From: Candidatus Kerfeldbacteria bacterium
GTDB lineage: Bacteria; Patescibacteriota; Patescibacteriia; SBBC01
DNA length: 39,659 nucleotides
Assembly: GCA_016204585.1 (NCBI GenBank)
Contig: JACQKH010000045.1
Span: 1-39,659, forward strand
Reading direction: 5' to 3'
Position numbers and translations under genes: made by a program
Shown: in pieces, positions 14,156 through 22,200 of the stretch
Layout: the number at the start of each line of letters is the position of its first letter
Numbering within the stretch: the first letter of the stretch is position 1
The notes under the pieces: model-generated
The model's input: only the letters and a program-made list of their open reading frames with translations
What the model was told of the DNA's origin: nothing
The model's database searches: none

Positions 14156-15502
14156 ATGAAACATATATTACGTCATAATTCAGTCCTCGTCATTCGCCTG
14201 ACCACGGCCTTGGTCGCGATGGCTGCTGTTTTAGCGGCTGGCCGGGTGGCTGCTCAGATCAATCCATTCAGTCCAACTGAACCGCCAGGAAAGCTTCCCG
14301 GGTATTTCGACGTTCTTCCCTTGAATACATCGTCATTTTCTCAGGTTAAGGAAGGTCCTCTTACGGTCAATGGGCCGTTCACCGTGGGCCGCAGCATTGT
14401 CGGCAGCTTCTTGAACGTTAGCGGTTCGATTCTTTGGAACAGCGACCGGCGCGACAACTGGGAAACAATCGGCAGTCGGAATTTCGTTCACCTCTATGAC
14501 CTTTCGCATCCGGTCGGAATTGCCGATGTGGGCGTCGCGTCTGTGGTCGGTGACACCAGCGGAACCGCAACTTTTACGGCCAAGGCCGGCACCGGGAGAA
14601 ATACCGCTGGGGTTTCCGGCTACTCGGCGGCCACTGGTTCCGGACTAAGCGCCGGGGTGGTCGGTGAAACACAGAATCCGACCGGTTACGGCGTTTACGG
14701 AACGGTTGGGTCGAACACCCAGGCCTGGGCTGGGTATTTCTCGGGCAACGCCGGGATTGCCGCGCCGCGCGATTTAATCATCGGATCAGTCGGCGGCGGT
14801 GTTTCCGCAGCCCGGACGAACGTTATTTCCGAAGTCTGTCTTAACGGCGACTGCCGTTTGACCTGGCCGCCATCCGGCGGAACGCTTTGGTCAGTCAACG
14901 GCGCGACGCTGTGGCCGTCGTCGGAAACGGTCAGTCTGATCGCGGGCGGCACTGAACCAGACGCGGTAAAGCGTTGCGTGACAAATCCGAGCGTACCGGA
15001 TCCCAACAAGTCGAAATTTAGCGTGATCAACAATCCTAATTTCACTTCGGACGTCTGCCTGGTTAGCGGGACTGCCTCGTTGGGACAAATTGTTATTGGC
15101 GCACCAGTCAGCGGAACGCCGACCGCCACTACCTGCGGCGACGGGATTTGCAATGGCAACGAGACCGGAGGCTACGGCCAGCCGACCTATTGCGGGAAGG
15201 ATTGCGACTTCACTGCACCAAACTCGGTTACCGGCGCCACTGCCAGCGGTTCGCCGCAGGTCACGATCAGTTGGACCAACCCGGCGGCCTCGGATTTCTC
15301 CGGCACCAAAGTGGTCATGACCATCGGTACGCCGCCGTCTAAGATTCAGGGCGCCAGCCTGATCGGAACGGAAGTTTCGCGGCCGTCAAGCAGCTTCACC
15401 AGCGCGCCCCTGACGCCGGGCACGTACTACTTCGGTCTCTACAGCCACGACCAGGCCGGCAACTTCGCGACCGGAGTTATTGTTGAGGTCAGATTACAGT
15501 GA
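14156..15502 (+). CDS. Surface fibre-like protein, family A, member 3, with Cys-rich and FN3-like C-terminus
   Basis: A 448-residue paralog of the previous gene in the same domain order. Signal/TM segment ~10-33; LPLNTSSFSQVKEGPLTVNG (~55-74); a beta fibre region with YGVYGTVGSNTQAWAGYFSGNAG; VCLNGDCRLTW (~224-234); CGDGICNGNETGGYGQPTYCGKDCDFTAPNSV (~324-355). It ends with an FN3-like domain (VTISWTNPAASDFSGTKVVMT ... YYFGLYSHDQAGNFATG). The first motif of the family here has lost its cysteines (ILWNSDRRDNW instead of CWN..C.NNW). It follows the previous stop by 19 nt. Confidence 0.8.
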   Translation: MKHILRHNSVLVIRLTTALVAMAAVLAAGRVAAQINPFSPTEPPGKLPGYFDVLPLNTSSFSQVKEGPLTVNGPFTVGRSIVGSFLNVSGSILWNSDRRDNWETIGSRNFVHLYDLSHPVGIADVGVASVVGDTSGTATFTAKAGTGRNTAGVSGYSAATGSGLSAGVVGETQNPTGYGVYGTVGSNTQAWAGYFSGNAGIAAPRDLIIGSVGGGVSAARTNVISEVCLNGDCRLTWPPSGGTLWSVNGATLWPSSETVSLIAGGTEPDAVKRCVTNPSVPDPNKSKFSVINNPNFTSDVCLVSGTASLGQIVIGAPVSGTPTATTCGDGICNGNETGGYGQPTYCGKDCDFTAPNSVTGATASGSPQVTISWTNPAASDFSGTKVVMTIGTPPSKIQGASLIGTEVSRPSSSFTSAPLTPGTYYFGLYSHDQAGNFATGVIVEVRLQ

Positions 15503-15514
15503 TCAAACCGATTC

Positions 15515-16420
15515 ATGAATAGAACAAATCAACGCCGACCAACTCCATTTCGCACACTCGTTCGAGTTCACGCCCGAACCGGTTTGGCGGTCGCGGCGGT
15601 TCTCAGTATGATCGGATTTCTCCGCCTGGCGCTGCCGGCTTGGTCGGCCACGATTACCCCGGGCGCCAACCAGAAGGTGACGGTCTATCAGGGCGTGGCG
15701 ATCGTGGCGCCTGGCGACCCGGGCGCCAGCATCATGGAGATTGGAAACGCCGGCCGGGACATTGCCAGCACCGGCAGCATCTTCCTCCGGCCGAACAGTA
15801 CCGGTTCCGGCACCCGCTTCTACCAGTGTACGGCCGGGTCGTGCTTCGGACTTCAGAATCTTGATCTGACCGGCGATTTAACCATTGGTAAGGACTTGTG
15901 TTTTTTCGGCGGGGACTGCCGTTCGAGCTGGCCACCTGGGACGACTGAGTGGAAACTAATCAACGTCTTCGGACCGGTGCTCCAGCCGAAAGTGCTGACA
16001 AACGCCGTCCACGTCGGCAGTCCCGGATCGCCGGTGCAGGGCGGCCCGGCGCTCAACGTGGCCGCGCCTGGCGGAGTCGCGACGTATGTGAACCGCGGTT
16101 CCGGTTATGCCGGCCTGTTCGACGGCAACGTGTCCACGACCGCTGACGTCAAGGTTTACGGTACGATAACCTCAAACGGACGGCCGGTCTGGGATGCTTC
16201 AAACGATGGTCAGGGGTCGGGATTGGACGCCGGGAAAATTGACGGAATGGTTGTGAGATACGAAACTCCGGACAGATGCACCGACGGTCGAGATCAGCAA
16301 GAACATCTCTATTGCCTGTGTTTTAGCGGCCGCCAGGCGGACGGAATAACGCCGCTTCCCGGAGCAGATTCGTTGGGCCGTGATTTCTACCGTTGCGCCC
16401 CGCTGTTTAATTACTTCTAG
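15515..16420 (+). CDS. Surface protein, family B, member 1
   Basis: A 301-residue protein. It has a long basic N-terminus and a TM/signal at ~24-45. Then comes the family-B signature: QKVTVYQGVAIV...ASIMEIGNAGRDIASTGSIFLRPNSTGSGTRFY (~53-107), followed by DLTIGKDLCFFGGDCRSSW (C-x5-C variant of the shared cysteine pair). After a beta-rich middle (YAGLFDGNVSTTADVKVYG) a segment GLDAGKIDGM recalls the 'LDAxxLDG' motif of tail-fibre proteins. The C-terminal ~45 residues hold five cysteines (CTDG...YCLCFSG...YRCAP). No catalytic motif is visible. Confidence 0.8.
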   Translation: MNRTNQRRPTPFRTLVRVHARTGLAVAAVLSMIGFLRLALPAWSATITPGANQKVTVYQGVAIVAPGDPGASIMEIGNAGRDIASTGSIFLRPNSTGSGTRFYQCTAGSCFGLQNLDLTGDLTIGKDLCFFGGDCRSSWPPGTTEWKLINVFGPVLQPKVLTNAVHVGSPGSPVQGGPALNVAAPGGVATYVNRGSGYAGLFDGNVSTTADVKVYGTITSNGRPVWDASNDGQGSGLDAGKIDGMVVRYETPDRCTDGRDQQEHLYCLCFSGRQADGITPLPGADSLGRDFYRCAPLFNYF

Positions 16421-18364
16421 ATGCCAATGCGAAAGCAAGTGAAAAAACGTTATCGGCAAAGCACCAGCCTTCTCCGCAATAGTTTGATGGCCATTTTGCT
16501 CGTGCTATTGCTGACGGTGTTCCGGTCAACCCTCAACGTGAAATCCGCCTCGGTGACCGGCGCTCCGGAGAAACTCAAGGTAACGGCCGGCGTTCTGATC
16601 GTCAATACCGGCGCCGCCAGCGACAGCATCCTCGAACTCGGCAACGCCGGCCGGGATATCGTCTCAACCGGCGACATCTACTTCCGGCCGGACAACACCT
16701 CAGCCGGACTCCGCTTCAGCGGGAATACGACTGATAACACGCAGGACTTGCTGGTGACCGGCGATTTGAGCGTCGGCCGGAACATTTGTTTGGGCGGCGT
16801 CTGCCAGAGCGCCTGGCCGTCAACAATTGATCTATGGGAAACAGTGACCAACGCCGGGTTTACCTACCTTCAGCCGAAGCAAGATGCCGGAATCAACCCG
16901 GCCATCCAGATCGGCGATCCGGTCAAGTTCTGCGCGATTGACGGCAACGAATGTACCTACTCGGGCGATTGTCGTCAAGAGAACTGCATTGCCAATTCAT
17001 GCGAACAAAGCGGCGGCTATTGCGAAGATTACACCTGGTGTCCGAACCTGGCTTGCACTGGCGCAGGCGGGGTGTCTGGCAAGAACGCCCTCGAGGTCTA
17101 CGGCCGCACCACCGGCAGCGCGCTGCAAAGCGGCGCAGGTTACACCTTTTTCGGCGAGTTTGACGAAGCAGGCAATCCCATCCCCGGCAGCGGCAACGTC
17201 AGGGTCAGCGGCATTCTCGACGTGAATAAACGTGATGTCAACTGGCTGTTCAATGATATTTCGAACCGTTCATCTCTGAAGAGGCTGGCCGCAGGAGTTG
17301 ATGTGTTTACCAAAGCGTTCCACTACCTGAACAATGATCCATCCCCGTTCGAGATGCCGACGGAAATTGACGCGGACACGCTTATCGCTGAAGCAGCGAC
17401 GCCTTTCACCAATCCGTCAACCAAGAAAAAGGACTTCTTTTGGAAGAAAAAAGACGTGACGTCCCAATCGGAGGGCTATACCTACCATTATGACGCGTTG
17501 TGCGTGGCTTCGGATTATACAAATCTTTGTCAGGGAGGGACTGCCAGCGGAAATCCCTGTGTTACCCCGGCGCAGGTGACTGCGTGCACAAATGGCGGCG
17601 GAACCTGCAAAACCCTTTGTAAAAACGAACAACAACTGTGTAAAGCCGAGATGGCCGGTCGCTGCGCGGCTGGCAGTGGAAAGGATATAGGGCTTGGATA
17701 TAACGTTGACTTTGAAAATTTTCCATGTAACCCGGCGGAAAATGGGCCGCTACCCGGCGGATTAAATCCGGCCTGTGGAACCGGAACCTGCACCACCTCA
17801 TCTTGTCCTTCCGGATACAACAACTGCTCGCCGCCGATAGTTTCAGGCGAGTGTCAGAGACTAGCATCGAACGGAGGTATTACTCTTACCGGAAGGACTT
17901 GTCGAAGTTCGAATGACTGTCAATCTACGACTAACCCGCTTGATAATTGGTATCCAGGAGAAATCTGCGTTTTTGGCAAGCTTTTTGTCTATGAACCAGG
18001 GGCGGGAGCGGTTTCCTGTCAAAATAGTGAACAGACCTACGGCAGCGCTTCTTGCGAATATAAATGTAAGCAGACAAATACCGCCGATTGGTATAATAAT
18101 ATCCCCGGGGTCTATCCAGCTTGCACCGGTCAAGATCAATGCACGTCTTTGAACCCTGACGACATAAACATTTATCGAACCTCCGGCTACTGCACCTGGC
18201 GAAATAGCTATCCCCAGGATCGGACCGGCCAGCGGTGGTTCTGCGATTGCGTTCTCCATGAATCGTTGCCATACACCACGACCACAACCGGCAGCGGCGG
18301 AGACCTATGCACGAATCGGTTTTTCAGGGAGCAACTTCCAATTACTGCGGTTTCACCGCCATGA
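16421..18364 (+). CDS. Surface protein, family B, member 2, large Cys-rich
   Basis: A 647-residue protein. Its ATG directly follows the previous stop. Basic N-terminus and TM ~20-39, then EKLKVTAGVLIVNTG...SILELGNAGRDIVSTGDIYFRPDNT (~48-93) and NICLGGVCQSAW (~124-135). The remainder is much longer than in its paralogs and very rich in cysteine (e.g. FCAIDGNECTYSGDCRQENC and the C-terminal 280 residues). The cysteine-rich part (about 17450-18260) is AT-richer than the flanks, suggesting later insertion or different selection. Disulfide-stabilised adhesion is a reasonable guess; no family is recognised. Confidence 0.8.
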   Translation: MPMRKQVKKRYRQSTSLLRNSLMAILLVLLLTVFRSTLNVKSASVTGAPEKLKVTAGVLIVNTGAASDSILELGNAGRDIVSTGDIYFRPDNTSAGLRFSGNTTDNTQDLLVTGDLSVGRNICLGGVCQSAWPSTIDLWETVTNAGFTYLQPKQDAGINPAIQIGDPVKFCAIDGNECTYSGDCRQENCIANSCEQSGGYCEDYTWCPNLACTGAGGVSGKNALEVYGRTTGSALQSGAGYTFFGEFDEAGNPIPGSGNVRVSGILDVNKRDVNWLFNDISNRSSLKRLAAGVDVFTKAFHYLNNDPSPFEMPTEIDADTLIAEAATPFTNPSTKKKDFFWKKKDVTSQSEGYTYHYDALCVASDYTNLCQGGTASGNPCVTPAQVTACTNGGGTCKTLCKNEQQLCKAEMAGRCAAGSGKDIGLGYNVDFENFPCNPAENGPLPGGLNPACGTGTCTTSSCPSGYNNCSPPIVSGECQRLASNGGITLTGRTCRSSNDCQSTTNPLDNWYPGEICVFGKLFVYEPGAGAVSCQNSEQTYGSASCEYKCKQTNTADWYNNIPGVYPACTGQDQCTSLNPDDINIYRTSGYCTWRNSYPQDRTGQRWFCDCVLHESLPYTTTTTGSGGDLCTNRFFREQLPITAVSPP

Positions 18365-19254
18365 CAAAAGCATTAAAAAACTCTTTCATCATAATCTGGT
18401 TGGTGGCGGCGATTGGGATTTTCCGTTTCAGCCCGTCCGCCTTTTCCAAACCGCTAACCTCCGGCGCCAGCCAGAAGCTGACTGTTTACGAAGGCGTTAT
18501 CACCATTGACCACACCCCTGGCGGAAACATCCTGGAGCTCGGCAACGCCGGCCGGGACATCGCCTCAACCGGCGAGATTTTCGTCCGCCCGGGAAACACC
18601 ACGGCCGGCACCAAGTTTTATGCCGCCAGTCCATCCGAACCGCAAAATCTGTTGCTGACCGGAAGACTGACGGTCAATAAGGGTTTGAACTTTAACGGCC
18701 AATACATTACTGGCTGGACTACCGGCAGCTCCTTCTGGTTGCCCGCGGCCGGCAATTACGTCGAGCCGAACCCGCTGGCTTACGGAGTTCAGTTCAACAG
18801 CGATACCAACGTCTTGGCGAATAACGGCGCAAACCAGAGCGCGCTGTACGTAGTCAACTATGACCTGTCAGGATTGGCCGCCAAGTTCGAATCCCCGCCG
18901 CCAATTAATCAGACAATCAACATCTACGGCAACCTCGAGGCGACCGGAAATATCAGGAGCGGCGCTGAAGGCAACCTGTTTGACGTTTGGACTGACTCGA
19001 ACGACGGATATAAGGCCGCGCCGACCGGACCTGATTATCTGGATTTGCTGGATGCGGACTTGCTCGACGGGGTTAACCTTGACCTGGCCAAGGGAATCGA
19101 CCGCAATCCTCCTCAGAATCCGGCTTGTGATATTAATCTTGAGGCCTCATCTAACATGTCGTGTCTGTGCCGCGCAAATCCCAACAATCCGGCTGTATTC
19201 GAGTGCATCGAACTCACCTGCAACAGACCGGGAGATTGTGTATCATCCTCCTAA
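18361..19254 (+). CDS. Surface protein, family B, member 3
   Basis: 297 residues from MTKALKNSFIIIWLV; the ATG overlaps the previous stop (ATGA), so I prefer it to the track's start at 18307. TM/signal ~7-27, then QKLTVYEGVITIDHTPGGNILELGNAGRDIASTGEIFVRPGNTTAGTKFY, the best match to member 1. The position of the usual cysteine pair is replaced by GLNFNGQYITGW, so the pair is lost. The end of the protein has LDLLDADLLDGVNLDLAKG (tail-fibre-like LDG motif) and a short Cys-rich tail (CLCRANPNN...CIELTCNRPGDC). Confidence 0.8.
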   Translation: MTKALKNSFIIIWLVAAIGIFRFSPSAFSKPLTSGASQKLTVYEGVITIDHTPGGNILELGNAGRDIASTGEIFVRPGNTTAGTKFYAASPSEPQNLLLTGRLTVNKGLNFNGQYITGWTTGSSFWLPAAGNYVEPNPLAYGVQFNSDTNVLANNGANQSALYVVNYDLSGLAAKFESPPPINQTINIYGNLEATGNIRSGAEGNLFDVWTDSNDGYKAAPTGPDYLDLLDADLLDGVNLDLAKGIDRNPPQNPACDINLEASSNMSCLCRANPNNPAVFECIELTCNRPGDCVSSS

Positions 19255-19262
19255 TAGCCACC

Positions 19263-22200
19263 ATGAGAAGAAAGTTAGTAGAACCCATCTCAAAATTCCA
19301 TTCCGGCTCTGCGGAGCGGAATTTCGGGCTGCGGGACTTCGTCTCGGATTCGAAATATCACGGATATTCCTCATCCTCCGACTCGTCCCTCGCCACGAAA
19401 TTCCGCCCCTCGGCTCGAAAGCGAATTTTGAGATGGGTTCTAATCATTTCAGCGGCGTTTAATCTCAAGGTTCTGAAAAGCTTCATGCTGGTTGTGATGG
19501 CTGGAGCGATTTTTGTCACCATTCCCTCCAGCAGCCGGGCCAGCAATTTCGTCAAGGTCGGCTCGCCGTTCAGCGCGCCGATCAACCTCTACGGCGTGAC
19601 CACGCTCTACGACCGGGCGGAGAAAACTTACAAGGCCTGGGCGGTTGGCGGTCTGGTCTTCACCGATCCCGCTACCGGAACGGAAACCACAACTACGGCA
19701 GTCATGATGTACTTCAATGGTTCGTATTGGGCAAAGGTGCCGATTCCCCCCGTCGGCCGGCCGCTACGGTCGGTTTCCGTTATCCAGTATTTAAGAACAA
19801 TTGACTCGGCCGGAAACAGACTTACCCAGCCGAAATGGGCGCTTTCCGGCTGGGCCGTAGGCGATAAAGTGCCGGATCCCGACAACCCAGGCATGTATAT
19901 CGGCGCGACCATTTTAAAGCTCGATCCGGACGTAAACGCCACTAATCCGCTGGCCTTCAACTCCTGGACCAAGCAGCGAAAGATTAAACCGCCTTCATCG
20001 CTGGCTGGTAAACCGTGTCCCGAAGACTTTGTTGAAAATCTGACCCTGTGCACCAACTGGACCGAGAACAATCTCAAGGCCGTGGCCGCGGTTAACGATC
20101 GCTTGGCCGTGGCCGTCGGCGAGGCCGGCACGGTGCTGCACTATGATTTGTCGTTCGATAAGTCTATTTACACTTCGCCGTCGTACGATACAACTGTTGA
20201 GTATTGGAATTCGCAATCAGGATTTGCTCCAACCGACACCATCAACGCGGTAACCTTCCTGGACGAAGCTCATGGCTGGCTGGCTGGAGCTAACACTAGT
20301 GTCAACGAAGGCCGGGTTTGGAAGTACACCAAACAAAGCAATCAGTACGACACGATGGGATCATTAAATATTCCGGACATTATTTACACAAGCATTGCAG
20401 CCACCCTTCGTCCTTCGCTGACGTCGGGAGACCCCTTAAAAAGCGTATTGTGGCTAGGTACAACCTTTAGCGCTATCCCGTCCTACGGCCTCATCCGTTT
20501 CGATGAGAAACTTAATCGACTTTCTTCTACTTACGGGACCGGCGCTCCGGTTAGCGGCATAAGTTTGACCAGGCGCGCCGGCGGCCAGGATCAGAACCTC
20601 CTCCAGAACGGTTCATTCAACGCCGACCGGAAAGACGAGAGCGTCAGTAAGCGCATTCCGGACGGCTGGGAACTCAGCAGTCCGTATTACGGCGGGTCAA
20701 CGAATTTTACTTCGCCGCTGAATCTCCAATCAGCAAATCTAGTTGATCGAGTGTCGGGCAATCCGGCCTATGTTGGCGAGTCGGCCCAGTCAGTGACCAA
20801 GACTGACGGCGTAACTGCTAGAACGCTCGTGATCCACCACTCAGGACTCGCCGATTATTTCAATGCCTTTTCAAACAATTTTCCAAACGATACCTATGCG
20901 AGTTTTTCGAGTGGATCAACGCCTGTCAGTTTGCAGATGGAAGATGCGACAACTCCGCTCATGTCAACGCTAGTTCCTGGCCAGGGTGATTATTTCTCAC
21001 TCCCTACCCACGCCAACAGCAACGGATACGTTGGTCCGCCGGTTCAGGTCGGCCTATCCATCAACGGATTTTTGCGTATTCCCGGTGTGGAGTCATCCGA
21101 TCGGCAGTACGAGTTTAAAATCGAGCATCCGAAGGGCTGGGTGAATTTCGATATTGAGAATGATGTCAGCGGCGACACGCTGGTCTGCCACGGCGGCAGT
21201 AATCACGGCGCAGCGTGCACCAGTTTGTCCGATCCGTCCTGCACCAGCGGCGGCGGCGTCTGCAGCCCGAGCTCCCAGTATCCGGCTAACAGCGCTGATC
21301 CGGTAACTGACAATTCTCTGATTGCTTGGAACCCGGGAATTTGCCAGAATGATCCGTTGATCCCTACCAGAATTTGCGTGGGGGGAAGTAACGAAGGCGA
21401 AGTCTGTGATGATCCGACTGACTGCTTGGACGGCGGGACCTGCTTCCCGAGCACGCAAAAGGTTCAGTGCTTCAACAACGACGAGTGTAACATCGGCCGG
21501 TGCTTTGAACCGAACTACTACAATAGTAATGATAATAATATATACAGCGTGGGGCCAATTCGCTGCACGAATGATGAAACATGCCAAAGCGTATATGGCA
21601 ACAATGCCAGTTGCGTGCCGTTTAATTCCCCCCCGAATTGCGTAGACGCTCCGTCAACGGGAGAATCAACCTCTAAGCCAATTGAGTTCAGGCAAGGAGA
21701 CGGGTTTAAAGCCCGCGTCTGCGACGGTGGTGCTAATAGCGGGCGGTCGTGCGTAGACAGTTCACAATGCCCCGGCTCAGCGTGCGGGCTGAAGGGACTG
21801 GGGTGGTTTCCGTTTACTCTCCGTTATTTTCAGCCGTGGAAAAGGGCTTGCTCGGGGAGCCCAATGATGCGTTGTTATGACAACTCTGATTGTGTCGCGC
21901 CGGCAATCTGTGAGAATACGGATTTGAGCTACTACTATGAAGGGCAATGCACCAAGAAAGACGGAACAGTGACTGGAACATGTTCCAGCAATGTCAATGA
22001 TGCAAATGGCATTAGCCCCTGTGGTTACGAAAACGACGCGTACGGAAATCCCACCGTCAAGATCAACTGTCAGAATATACGGACTAAACCTGACCGCTCG
22101 AGCTTGAAGGTGTCCTACCGTGAAGTTGGCGCGCCGACTTGGAATCCCGTGCAAGATTCCGACCTGCTGGTGTCGGCCAACCCTAACTTCGTTCCGGGCG

